In this document: piece by piece, positions 22,860 through 33,229 of the stretch
Numbering within the stretch: position 1 is the first letter of the stretch
How the letters are laid out: each line of letters opens with the position of its first letter
Assembly (NCBI GenBank): GCA_958295665.1
Contig: OY282558.1
Span: 142,790,642 to 142,854,641, forward strand
DNA length: 64,000 nucleotides
Direction of reading: 5' to 3'
Source of the DNA: Tipula vernalis
Lineage: Eukaryota; Arthropoda; Insecta; Diptera; Tipulidae
The notes under the pieces: generated by a model
Database searches by the model: none
Seen by the model: the letters and a program-made list of their open reading frames with translations, nothing else
What the model was told of the DNA's origin: nothing
Translations under genes and position numbers: made by a program

Positions 22860-23505
22860 TCCAGCAATTTTGGGTTCGTCGTGCCGAAGTGAGTACACTC
22901 AAAGGATGCCTCCTCTGGGGATATAGAGTAATAATTCCACCATATCACCGTGCACAAATTTTGTCCGCGCTATACAATGCTCGTCCAGGTATTGTTAGAA
23001 TGAAGGCATTAGCGAGGAATTATGTGTGATGGCCCAAACTAGATGCGGACATAGAGAGGCTGTGCATCTTTGTAAAAAGTGTCAATCAAACCGTCCTGAG
23101 GTGGCACAGGTTCCCGTACACCCATGGGAGGAGACGACAAAACCTTGGTCGAGAATCCATATTGATTATGCCGGACCTCATCATGGTAAGACTTATTTTA
23201 TACTGATCCATTCTTACTCCACGTGGTTAGAGGTAGTTCAAGTAGCCACAACATCAGCTGCCTGTGGCATTCAGGCTTTCGCAAGATATTTGCCACTCAT
23301 GTTATTCCAGAGATCATTGTGAGTGACAACGGTAGAACTTTCGACTCAGAATTCCGACAATTCTGAGGTAAGAATAGTATTCGCTCGGTGTATGTGGGTC
23401 CATACCATCCACGTTCAAAGAGGGAAGGATTTTCATAAGAAGGAGAGTTCTGACGATATTCATGATCGTCTGGCGAAGTTCCTGCACCACCATCATGCAA
23501 CTCCA
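22860..23505 (+). pseudogene. Ty3/gypsy integrase, truncated
   Basis: Bases 22930-23030 read VIIPPYHRAQILSALYNARP, then GIVRMKALARNYVxWPKLDA, the H-x-H part of the zinc domain. At 23050-23320 come CKKCQSNRPEVAQVPVHPWE, PWSRIHIDYAGPHHGKTYFI (first D) and STWLEVVQV. IIVSDNGRTFDSEF (second D) follows at about 23305-23365. The last readable part (23400-23510) has KKESSDDIHDRLAKFLHHHH and ATPSTAKTTP. The glutamate-bearing segment is degenerate. The element stops where the minus-strand transposase fragment begins. Confidence 0.82.
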
Positions 23506-24095
23506 TCAACCGCAAAAACCACACCATACAGAGATTTTTTGTGGATGAAGTGGTGTTTCTTGAAGCAAATGAGGGTTTTCACCTGACCAATAACGCATAT
23601 TCTGTTTGTTGACGAAGCCATTTAGCCAAAAATGCGCTTCATCACTGAACATGATTTTGCGATGAAATTGGTCATCTTCTTCCAACATTTCGAGAGCCCA
23701 ATCCCACAACGTACGTCGCTTTATACGATCAAGTGGCTTTAGTTCTTGTGTTAACTTTATCTTATAAGGGTGCAAGCCAAGATCATTTCGCAAAATTCGC
23801 TAAAGTGTGGTCTGAGCGATGCCCAATTCTTGAGAACGCCGTAGAATCGACTGTTTTGGTTCGTTTGCGGCGGACGCTTGACGCTTGAAACCCGTTGTCT
23901 CGCTGGCACGGGAACATCCGACAGCGAATATTTAGACTCAAATTTTTTCACTAGATTTTGAATTGCTTGTCTACTGGGACGATAATTACGACCAAAAATT
24001 GGAATTAACGCTCTTGAAGCTGTAGTCACCGACTCGGAATTTTTGTAGTAAATTTTAATTATTTGTAAACGTTGTTCGTTCGTGTACTTCACCAT
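23506..24095 (-). pseudogene. IS630/Tc1/mariner-superfamily transposase, 3'-truncated
   Basis: From the ATG at 24095 the protein begins MVKYTNEQRLQIIKIYYKNS and continues FGRNYRPSRQAIQNLVKKFE, two helix-turn-helix halves. Then, in shifted frames, come SQELGIAQT and LRNDLGLHPYKIKLTQELKP. IMFSDEAHFWLNGFVNKQN carries the first catalytic aspartate and PLHPQKISVWCGF follows. The second aspartate and the final acid are missing because the gene stops at 23506 against the Ty3/gypsy fragment. Frameshifts lie at about 23870 and 23780. Insects have many such HTH plus DDE_3 genes. Confidence 0.85.
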
Positions 24096-24489
24096 GATGA
24101 AAATGTTGTCTTTACTGAATGTTTTGACACTGACAGTTAGGTTATTGTGTTAAGGGTGCGTTCACAGTGAAAGTTCAAAGTTGTCAAATCCTTATTGGAA
24201 AACCCTTTACATCACCTCCAAGCAATTTTGATAAGTTGATAAGTAAAAAGTGATAAGTGGCTGGTGTAATAGGGCCCAGCTTACCAAAAACATTATTCTT
24301 TTCCCCCTTGATACTCTTCTAATTTTTGGCCAAGTTTTGACATTTTTAGGATTTAAATTTTCTCGAAAACAGTGTCCATTTGTTTCCGACTTTTAGAAGA
24401 CAGATTCCACACCGTAAAGTTTGTAAGACTAATACCAGTTCAGCTTTCCTAAACTATTTCAGTAGCAAGAATTTGTGAAAACGACCACT
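24096..24489. other. 5' flank of the transposase fragment
   Basis: Repeated TGATAAGT units occur at 24230-24265 and a GTGTAATAGGGCCC block at 24265-24278. These may be part of the element's terminal region. No second terminal copy was found because the other end is lost. Confidence 0.35.
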
Positions 24490-25599
24490 TCAACCAGCAA
24501 GTAACGATTTGACCAGCTTCTTCAGTGGTTGTTGACACTGCGCCAATATGTCTGAAAGTTTAGTTATTTTTGACTTTGAAGTTACATAAAACTCCAAATG
24601 TTTATAAGTATGTTGGTTCAGTCACCACTAAATAACACTCTAATGAAAAGACTTTTCGAATACTAATATCGATACAGCAATCATTACTGAAACAACAAAG
24701 ATAGATGAGAAGACTCTTTCTAGCTATTTACACATAGCACGTTTGAAAGATTTCTCCATTCGCAAATTTTCGATAAATAACATTTCGTTTTGTTGCTTAA
24801 TTCACAATATTTTTGGTTTATGCCCAAAAACAGAAATTAAATCGAAGTTGACAAGTATGTTCAGCCATGTAGTTCACGTTGAAATATATCCCCTCTTAAA
24901 CGATTAAATAATACAATAATCACTTACCTCTTCTTGTCAGCTCAATTTCAACAGTTGACGGCACAGCGTATACCGTATTTCCCTATATATAAGAAACGAA
25001 AAGGAAAACAAATCTCTTTAAGAAAATTTAAATTAATCACCGAATAAAAAACAAAATTAAATTCTGTCAAAAAACTACATTTCTCTATTTTCCTTTCCTT
25101 AATCCTATATAGTTTTAAACTTTAAGCAATTAATTGTCTAATTTGCCAACTACACATATCACAAAATACCCAACCACCCCCTTATACCTTATCCATCATC
25201 TTATTTTTATTTTCAAAAGTAAATTTAACTATCACGACACTGTCGTGATATATTTTTGATTCAATACACGAAATCAATAAAGTAAAAAATAAAAAAATTA
25301 AAATTGGCTCGACTTACAGATAATCGATAAACACTTTCGCTAGATGGCAACATAATCTTTGCGGTTCCATCTATAATGAAATAGAAAAAGTTTCACAAAA
25401 TTTTATTATTCACGTTAATTTCCAAATCATAATAAAAAAATGTATTTACTTCGCTTTCCAAATGGTTTCGGCAAACAGGATATACAATGATGGCATTGTG
25501 ATGCTAATTCTGGTGATAAGGGATGACAAACTACTGTTCCCATATGTGCACAATCTTTTTTTTGTTTTTTTTTGTTTTATTTAAATTGTTCAAAACTTT
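24490..25599 (-). CDS. Candidate four-exon small host gene, product unknown
   Basis: Minus-strand exons are 25450-25599 (ATG at 25543-25541 after a 56-nt leader), 25318-25370, 24928-24982 and 24490-24551. Coding lengths of 94, 53, 55 and 62 nt join without a stop into about 87 codons. Donors are GTAAAT, GTAAGT and GTAAGT. Acceptors are cgttacag, cattatag, tatatatag and aactttcag; the first precedes the leader exon. The first coding exon has HPLSPELASQCHHCISCLPK, a cysteine/histidine cluster; the end is rich in leucine and lysine (QPLKKLVKSLLAG). The product is not recognised. The start codon context is weak, so the true gene may extend further. Matching phases at three junctions are the main support. 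Confidence 0.4.
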
Positions 25600-27139
25600 C
25601 TGTAACGAGAAAAATAAAATTTGTTTGAAATTTAGTGACAACGCGTCATAACTTTGTATTCATATGAGCTAAAACGAAAAATTAAAAACTAGAATTTGCA
25701 TTAAACGATTTTTTACTGTACCAGTAAATATAACACAATTTTATTATGTATGTACATAGTGTATGTACAATAAAGTGGCAACGAACGATAGAAAAAGAAA
25801 AATTGGAAAATACAAAGATTAAATTTAATTTCAACCTGATGATAATGGAGTTACAAAGGAAATTGATTATTGTATAAATGTAGTGAAGGCCATTGCTAGC
25901 ATATATTTTCAACTCTACAGTGGCACTAAACTAATACAAAATACAAAATAACCCCCCCCCCCCCGACCACAGTAACCAATAAATAAAATGATAAGGATTC
26001 TAAGTTATGTATGTATACAGGTATGTTGTATTAGGATCAAAATAAGGTATATACTGGGTATCGTGCCAATGTTTAACAATAACCTTTGGTACATATTATA
26101 AAGTATATATTGTAACCGCACGAGATTAAAGCGTTTCGGTGGCACTTCAAACAGATTCTCAACACGAACTAATGATGTATGAAAAAAGCTTTTATCGTAC
26201 ACAAATTATTCATGTGATGTTATCATTCGTACCAAAAAGAAAACGAAAAAAAAAGGAATTGAACTTACCTGAAAGAAAAGTATGTGTGAGTTTTCCTTCT
26301 TTCCCAAATTGCCAGTATAGACGATTCTACTACCTACAGTACAACAAGAAAATGATTTTTTTATTTTCATTTAATTTTTCAAATAGTTTTCCCATCAACA
26401 AGTTTTTTAATTAGAACTTGGAATTTTATTTTTATTTTCCATTTTTTAATCTGCTTTTTATGAAAATGACAAACTTTGCACTCAATTTTGTGTACATATA
26501 TGTACATATGTATGTAGCGCAGTTAATGTCTGACAGGAAAATTATGATTTATTTTAATTTCGCTGCCATTATTACGGTGATAAAATTATAATTAAGTTTG
26601 TTCGTTGCTTTAGAATTTTCATCTGGGACAATGTATATTAGGGTCTCAATTATTATGTACATAATTACATAAATATTCCTAACTTGATGTTTTGTTTTTC
26701 AAAATTCTAGGAAATTTTTGAATACGTGACATAACCATAATTTATTCAAAGCAAAGTTAAAATGCACTGGGAAATGTAAGAAGGGAAATTTTTTTTTTTC
26801 GGAAAGTATTTTGAAATACCGTATTTCAATTTTTAACTTTTTATTGAATTCCAAGAAAAATTCTAGCTTCTCCCCTCAGTCCTCAAATGTCTAATATTTC
26901 CAAATTAATTTCGTACGATATTTGAAAATTCTACTTTATAAAAACCTAAATTGAAATTTTAAAGAAACATTTAGGTTACAATCCCAGCTGTTTTTCCTTC
27001 GGATAATTCCATGATTGGGCAATTCCATAATTAAAGCGAACAATTTTAATGTACAGTAAAATTTGTTTTATCTGGAACGATTGGTTGGGACCGGAACAAA
27101 AAATTAGAAATAAGAATAAGAAATAAACAAAATTCCATA
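25600..27139. other. AT-rich non-coding DNA
   Basis: The stretch contains a 13-base C-run (25952-25964), tatgtacatatgtatg-type motifs (26495-26517) and poly-T/A tracts. No supported gene was found. Confidence 0.45.
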
Positions 27140-27479
27140 AACACTCAAAGTATTGATCCATGGTGGTGGTGGGCGGTTGATAAACTCCAATGATTCGGAA
27201 TCGCCTGCGACGCCCGCCTCTCCGGGTTTTTCCAGATCTGTCTATATATTGTACCAGCTTTTTATAATATTGTCGGAGTCACTGCATTTCAAGGTCGAAA
27301 AACATACCATATAAAATCTTTAATATTAAAAGATTTTGAAGAAGATTTTGGTAGCATCCATACTGGAAATTTTGCTTGTCATTTCTTCACGATAATGACA
27401 TTTTAATATCCGAACCATCAATGAAGTACAATTTGACGATTCATACATTACATATACATTGTCTTTATTAGAATATTTT

Positions 27480-27965
27480 CATCAAAATGGGTCTGGCAGT
27501 CTAGTAGTAAAATTATTTTAGAATTTCTCGGAAAACCTATATTTTCACAATGGCCACGAGTTTCTGGTACGAAGTGGTTTCCAAATCAATCGATGGTCCT
27601 ATCTTCAAGCTCTTTTGTTTGCTTTATAAACAACTGGAAGCTGATGGATCCCTTTCAAGGCAATGACAAACAGTTTGCATTTATGGGTACCGGCGTCATT
27701 TGATCCAACTAGGACTGTTAGCCTCTCCTTACCTACTTTATTCCTGATGTTCATACCTCATCGGCTGTTACCAAGGTTTTGAGCGGAAGGCATTTCCAGA
27801 AAATACCCATAAAATATATTAATTTTGAAAATGTTTCCACGAATAAAGTAGCTGCAACGTCATCCGTAGACTGCCGCTTTCCAACAAAATTTTGTCGAAT
27901 TTCATCTCTTTTTTTAAATTTGGTGGTACAATCCACATATGTATGGTTTGTGGTACAATCCACAG
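27480..27965 (-). pseudogene. pogo/Tigger-type transposase fragment A
   Basis: On the minus strand 27963-27751 reads KFKKRDEIRQNFVGKRQSTD, FVETFSKLIYFMGIFWKCLP and LKTLVTADEV. The F-x-GIFWKCLPLKT run corresponds to the DETGLFW+-LP-KTL block of pogo-type transposases, with the catalytic DE lost. In shifted frames 27745-27500 continues with ERLTVLVGSN, GTHKCKLFVIALKGI and QLPVVYKANK, the RVTVL--CN--G-HKL-L--IGK block and LPV-Y--- segment. Both ends are missing. Confidence 0.65.
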
Positions 27966-28029
27966 ATATATTACTGTGTTAAATGTAGGATTTTTGGCTG
28001 TAAGAAGCGTCTTTATCTCCGTTATACCT

Positions 28030-28271
28030 TTTACAGTAGGACTTGCCTAATTTTACGGTAGGAATTTTCCGGACCGTTTATATTCCCGGGAAACGGGATA
28101 TGATTTTCTGATTATCGGGAATTTTCGGAATTCGGGACAAGACAAGTTTTTTATCCAATTCCTCATTATGTATGTAATATATAACTTAATCGGCTGATTT
28201 TTCTCCCATGATAGGAAATTTACCGGCGGAAGAAATAAAATTTTAACTATCAGCGTTGATTTTACTCAGTC
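28030..28271. other. CCCGGGAA-containing stretch
   Basis: Bases 28080-28135 hold ATTCCCGGGAAACGGGATAT and ATCGGGAATTTTCGGAATTC. These resemble the CCCGGGAA-rich ends of the hAT-like element at 9358-16040, so an old hAT end could be present. No duplication was found. Confidence 0.3.
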
Positions 28272-28681
28272 TCATTTTCGGTCGATGTCGGCTTGATAGC
28301 GTTCCATTTTTGGATTAACCTTAGCACCATATTTATCTTCGTGCCAGGGTTTAAAAAGCTGATTTCCTATATTGTCGTTCACGCGAGACTTTACAGGTAT
28401 TTTGACTTGATATCTTTTATTTTTAGATCCTTGGCCTTCTTCAGATAATTCTCCAATTGACAAAATATCATGCATAATTATTTGCTTCCAAAGCAAAGTA
28501 CCCTATGTAGTACGGTAGGAGTCAGTTCCCTATTTTTATATTCTGTTTGTAAAAGTATCATTGTTTCTTCTAAAGGTTGCCCAAATTTTTCTGCGTTTAT
28601 TAAATGACTACATGATAGAGGATTTAAAATTATTTTAAATTTAGTTATTGCATCACGACTAATGCCAGTAAAACCTCTCAT
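28272..28681 (-). pseudogene. Fragment of an unclassified transposon-associated protein family
   Basis: Two adjoining minus-strand frames read RDAITKFKIILNPLSCSHLI, NAEKFGQPLEETMILLQTEY and LTPTVLHRVLCFGSK. Then, across a frame break at about 28490, they read IIMHDILSIGELSEEGQGSK and NKRYQVKIPVKSRVND. I recall large dispersed families of uncharacterised insect and cnidarian proteins with the pattern A-KFG---, MP-S-HKVL-HG--II, LPIG-LSEEA-E--NK-Y. The match is from memory and the function is unknown. The pieces would be the C-terminal third of such a protein. Confidence 0.4.
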
Positions 28682-29199
28682 AGGCGGAATTTCATGGGAC
28701 CAGCAAAATTTTTCGTGTTCCCCGTTGCACAGGTTAAAAAAAAATATGAAGGGAACTTCCCTAATAGAATTTATTATATAACTTGCATTTACTTTTATTG
28801 CTTCATAAACCTTACAAATATAAGGAACAAACGTACATTTATAAATTCAAAAATATTTATGTACATACCACTAGTACGAAATTATAAATAACAAACATAT
28901 AAAATAACAAAATATGTTTATGTATGTTCATACATATTTTCTATAAATTTCAGTAAAATTATGGTTATCATAAAAGTTAAAAAATTAGGAACAATTGCTA
29001 ATTAAATCCGAAAGTATGCAAAGTTAACCGTTTTTAAAAAAGTTATCCAATGTAAGTTGCTTTGTTGAACGATTTTATCGTATATCCACCAAATTCAAAA
29101 ATTGTATTTTTAAATTTTCGATATCGCTAAAAATTGCCGATTCACCGGTTCCAAGTGCATAGTCTCGTTCAGCTTCAATATGCTTCATAACATCCGGAG

Positions 29200-30385
29200 G
29201 AGGAATCATTAATTAGTTCCTTCCTAGAAGTCACCATTTTCGTATAACTCTTGAATAAGGTCCTCCATTTCATTCAACTGGTTTGAGTCTATATCTCTAC
29301 ATCATCTAATGTTGAAAGTTGAATAAGAAAACCACAATTTTTAAAATATTCTCGAACAGTTTCCTTTTTGATGCATTTAATAGCCTCACTCACGTACATA
29401 ATTGCATCTAAAACATTTATGGAGCTCGTTAGTTCGGATACTTTCTCCGCTAGGTCAATATTTACCAAGATGTTTTTTAAAATTAGCTTTCGGTAATTTA
29501 CTTTCATGTTCTATATAACTCCATTGTCAAAAGGCTGAATTACAGCTGTTGTTTTTGGCAGAAAAAATACCAACTTGACATTAGAAAGCAAAATTTTAGG
29601 GTGCGATGTAGCGTTATTCAAAAACAGTAGAATATGTCTATTGCTCTTCTCCATTTCTAAATTAAGTTGAAAAAGATACTGTTCAAATATTTTGCCATTC
29701 ATCCATGCTTCAGAATTTGCAAAATATTTCACAGGCAACTTCGATTTATCCATTTTTTTTAAACAACGAGGATTCTGGCTCTTTCCAATCACCAAAGTTT
29801 GATAAATCGTCCCGTCTGCAATAATACTGTTAATAATACAGTTAAGCGTTCTTTAGGCAACTTGCCTTTCAAGCATCTTTCTCTTCTCAATTGTAAAGAT
29901 TTATTTGGGAGCATTTTATAGAACAGCGCCGACTCATCACAATTTGTGATATCTTTAATCTCGTATCCCTCGATCAAAATGTTCAATGTTTCTTTCCATT
30001 CCGCTACCGTGGCTTCACATACTTCATTTGCCTCACTCGAGCAAGTATTGAAAGAAATAAAGTATCGGTTACGAAAACACTGTAACAATCCATTTGAAGC
30101 TTTGAACTCAATTAAATTCAGTTTTTTACCAATTTTTAATGCCATTTCCTGCAAAATTGGCCTTGATATCGACAAATTTTTGGCTCTTACTGCACAAAAC
30201 CATTCAAATAAAACTTCGTTAATTTGTGCATAACTTGTTTCTCTTCGTTTTTTGCAAATCAAATAATTTACGCTTCCCTCGCTAAACTGTTTCTTAAATT
30301 CGTCCTTTTTAATCAAAATGTTGTATACTTGCATTTTATCGCATTTAACACGTTGGCAAATTTCCGCTAAAGATTTTTACTTTCT
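29200..30385 (-). pseudogene. pogo/Tigger-type transposase B, nearly full length but broken
   Basis: Reading down from about 30385: SLAEICQRVKCDKMQVYNIL is the end of the CENP-B/pogo HTH. EVLFEWFCAVRAKNLSISRP, ALKIGKKLNLIEFKASNGLL and QCFRNRYFI follow, which is the CENP-B-type second DNA-binding domain. The DDE core has DITNCDESALFYKMLPNKSL (first D), LPKERLTVLL, MVIGKSQNPRCL, LPVKYFANSEAWM, ILLFLNNATSHP (the second D of LDNA is N) and KTTAVIQPFDNGVI (third D). A frameshift lies near 29795 and a stop near 29511. The helical C-terminus continues to about 29289. The loss of the second D makes it inactive. Confidence 0.88.
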
Positions 30386-31020
30386 TTTACTCTATAAAAT
30401 AAAGTATAGTAATCAAGAAAATTTTGGACCTTGAGATTTTTAGAGATTTATCTGTTTTGAGGTCCCCTGAGTCTGAAAAAGTGGGTTTCGAAATGGTGCC
30501 TGTCTGTTAGTCTGTCAGTCTGTGCCCTCTCTATATCCTGATGGTTTATAAGTTATAACCAATCGAACTGAAACTTCAGATTTAAGCTTTTTTGATAAAT
30601 TGGGAGGTCCCAGTGAATTTTACTCCAAATTGGCTAACCGGAAGTGGCCACTCCCTTGGTCCAGAAAATGTATTTAAAAAAAAAAAATTCTCAAAATTTT
30701 CTGTTCGTAAAAGATAGTCGTGTGTTGGCCATACCTCCGTTTTTTGTTTTCTTTCATTTTGATTACATCATTTTCTAAAAATTACATACATTTAACGGTT
30801 AATTAAACTGTTAAAGGGCAAAATCATTTTAAAATTTCGAAAACTTACGACTTTTTGGACACTTTTCACACAGTTTCAGCACGACACTTTTCAGTTTTCA
30901 GTCATATTCGATTTGTTTTGACGTTTTGACTATTGTAATGCGAATAGAACGAAATACGTACGTTCAATTTATTTTTGCAATAAGAATATAAGTAAAAAAA
31001 ATAAAAAAATTCCGCGTTTC
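30386..31020. other. Intergenic stretch with a dispersed-repeat look
   Basis: Bases 30500-30560 hold TGTCTGTTAGTCTGTCAGTC and a following GTTATAACCAATCGAACTGAAAC, a pattern common in repeated non-coding DNA of insects. It may be the 5' end of the pogo-type element or part of another repeat. Confidence 0.35.
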
Positions 31021-31024
31021 GAAC

Positions 31025-32579
31025 GTGTTTAGAAGAACACCACCTTCAACTCTACCGTCAGCGAGCACCACAATGCTGAGTGAACTTAACAATGAGAAGG
31101 AAAATATCTCTTCTATGAAGCATACAACTCTCAAGCAAACTTCTGAAGTAACGCAAAGTGCACAAACAGTTAAAATAAATAACGCGGAGTTAATAAATAA
31201 ATTTGAGCAAATGGAGAAGTTAATCGCTCAGCTGAACAATGAAGTTGTCATGTTAAAAAAAGAAAACAGCATTAATGAACAACCAATTTCAAGTACTCAG
31301 AGGACAAGACGAATATCACACTGATGAAGATGAGCTTGAAAGCGAAACCAATTGGAGACTACAGAAAGCCAAGAGAGCAAATAAGAAAATAAGAAAAGTC
31401 ACCAACCCAAGTAAGAGGAAAGCTGAATCATCACCAGAAGTTGAGCCAATTCAAACCCACTTTAAAAATGCCAATGCAATTACTCCACCAAAAGTGCTTG
31501 AGCTAGAAAAGAAGAAACAGGTCCCACCCCCGATCAATATACTGGGAATAACAAATTACGGTATTATTCAGAAATGGATGAAAGAATTAGTACAAAATGA
31601 CTACAAAGTAATATCGCTCAGTAATAATATCTGGAAAATAAATACAACAGAGCCTGAAGACTATAAAGCTCTAGCCAACAAATTAAATGCTGATGGTCAC
31701 CAGTGGTACACTTACGAGGATAAAAATGATCGTTCAATTAAAGTATTGGCAAGAGGTCTACACCCAACTTTTTCAAAAGAGGAAATCATTGATGACCTGA
31801 AAAACAGAGGCCTGAAAATAGTTGATGCAGTTAACATCATCAGAAAAGAGAGACGAGAAAACCGGGAGGGAAAGGTTGAAATCACAAGAAGAGGTCTCCC
31901 ACTTTTCAGGCTAACCTTCGACAACCAAGAAAAAATCGAAAATATTTATAATATTAAGGCTATCCTTAACCTCAGAGTTAAAATATAAACACCGAGAAAG
32001 GTCACTCGACAAATTCCGCAATGTAAAAACTGCCAAGATTATAAACATAAACAAAAATACTGCCATCGTGAAGCAAGATGTGTTAAATGTGTAGGAAAAC
32101 ATGCAGGAAATGTCTGCACAATTTCCCAAAATACAACGCCGAAGTGTATCAACTATAATGGCCAGCATCCAGCCAATTACAGAGGATGCGAAGTTGCAGT
32201 AGAACTGCAAAAAATGAGAGATAAAATACGTAAACCAGTTACATCAAGAAATGTACAAACTATCAAAAAAAACACGGAGCCAAAATCGTTGACTCCTAAT
32301 GTTAACTTACAAAGAGGGCGAATAAATGAAAACGTTACTTATACTCGAATAGTTCAGCAAACAGAGCAGAAACAGACTAAAGTGGATCTCGTTTTTCAGG
32401 ACATACTGAGAAATCTAGAGAACCTCAACAAAAGAGTTACTTCGCAGGAAATGAGCCTGCAGAATGCACTAGAAGGAATGAAATCACAAACTAGTTTCAA
32501 TAAAAGAGTAGGAGAAAACCTTGATCGAGTGTATCAAAATAAAAATTATATAAAATCGAGTTATAAACCAAAGAAATGA
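31025..32579 (+). pseudogene. Jockey-type LINE ORF1 protein
   Basis: The first frame (31025-31324) has a coiled coil (FEQMEKLIAQLNNEVVMLKK). A frameshift at about 31290-31320 leads to 31275-31988, with INILGITNYGIIQKWMKELV, SIKVLARGLHPTFSKEEI and PLFRLTFDNQEKIENIYNI, the PRE_C2HC-type region. A TAA at 31986-31988 interrupts. The same frame continues with CKNCQDYKHKQKYCHREARC, VKCVGKHAGNVC and CINYNGQHPANYRGC, three zinc-knuckle units (the third has lost one cysteine: C-x2-Y). It ends in a basic tail, YKPKK, at 32579. The start is chosen at the first ATG in the frame preceding the coiled coil. Confidence 0.85.
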
Positions 32580-33228
32580 ATAAAACATTACGAATTGTAA
32601 CCTGGAATGCAAATGGACTATTGCATCACATTCAAGAACTAGATATATTTTTAAACATGCATTATATAGATATATGTCTTCAGAAACAGAAACTCATTTC
32701 ACCAAAACTTCATTCTGTAAAATAAAAGGATATAATTGCTACCATGATCATCCAGAGAACAAAGCTAGAGGTGGTATCCTCATAAAAGATTATATAAAGC
32801 ATAACGAAGAACTTAAAGTTGAGAAGATTTCCATGCAAGTCACAAAATCAAAATACAATTAAATAATACTAAAACCTGCAGTATCTCAGCAATCTATTGC
32901 CCCCCAAGATACAATCTCAAACAAGTAGGTTATGCTAATCTTCTCAAAACACTAGGAAGTGTCTTTTTAATTGGGGGTGACTATAATGCAAAAAATACCT
33001 ATTGGGGATCACGGTTAACGACCGCTAAAGGAAAAGAACTGTTCGCAGCAGGCAAACAACTAAAATGCGATTTTCACTCGGGCGGTACACCAATCTATTG
33101 GCCCTCGGATATCACTAAGACTCCAGATCTTATAGACTTTTTTATTACCGGGCGGTACACCAACCTATTGGCCCTCGGATATCACTAAGACTCCAGATCT
33201 TATAGATTTTTTTATTACAGATTTATTT
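32576..33228 (+). pseudogene. Jockey-type LINE ORF2 endonuclease, broken
   Basis: The ATG at 32576 overlaps the ORF1 stop (ATGA). The start reads MNKTLRIVTWNANGLLHHIQ, the TWN-NG block of APE-type endonucleases, then SETETHFTKTSF. Later frames have GYNCYHDHPENKARGGILI, AIYCPPRYNLKQ, VFLIGGDYNAKNTYWGSRLT (the GD-NA-H/Y block) and PDLIDFFIT. Frameshifts lie near 32680 and 32865. A 70-bp tandem duplication at 33079-33218 adds another shift. Confidence 0.82.
33079..33218 (+). repeat. 70-bp tandem duplication inside the LINE endonuclease
   Basis: 33079-33148 and 33149-33218 are adjacent copies of one 70-bp unit starting CGGGCGGTACACCAA and ending TTATTAC. Only two differences are visible (T/C after CCAA, and C/T before the T-run). 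Because 70 is not a multiple of three, the copy shifts the frame. Confidence 0.9.
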
Positions 33229-33229
33229 T

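Larger units (their letters stand above)
21260..23505 (+). mobile_element. Second Ty3/gypsy element, gag-less pol fragment
   Basis: The order protease tail, RT, RNase H and integrase is seen on the plus strand. The wording differs from both other Ty3/gypsy copies in this window, so it is a separate lineage. It ends in the integrase at about 23505, exactly where a truncated minus-strand DDE transposase begins. No LTR or gag was recognised on the left. Confidence 0.8.

Noticed and set aside
29946..30233. 95-codon plus-strand frame
   Set aside because: Antisense to the pogo-type transposase.
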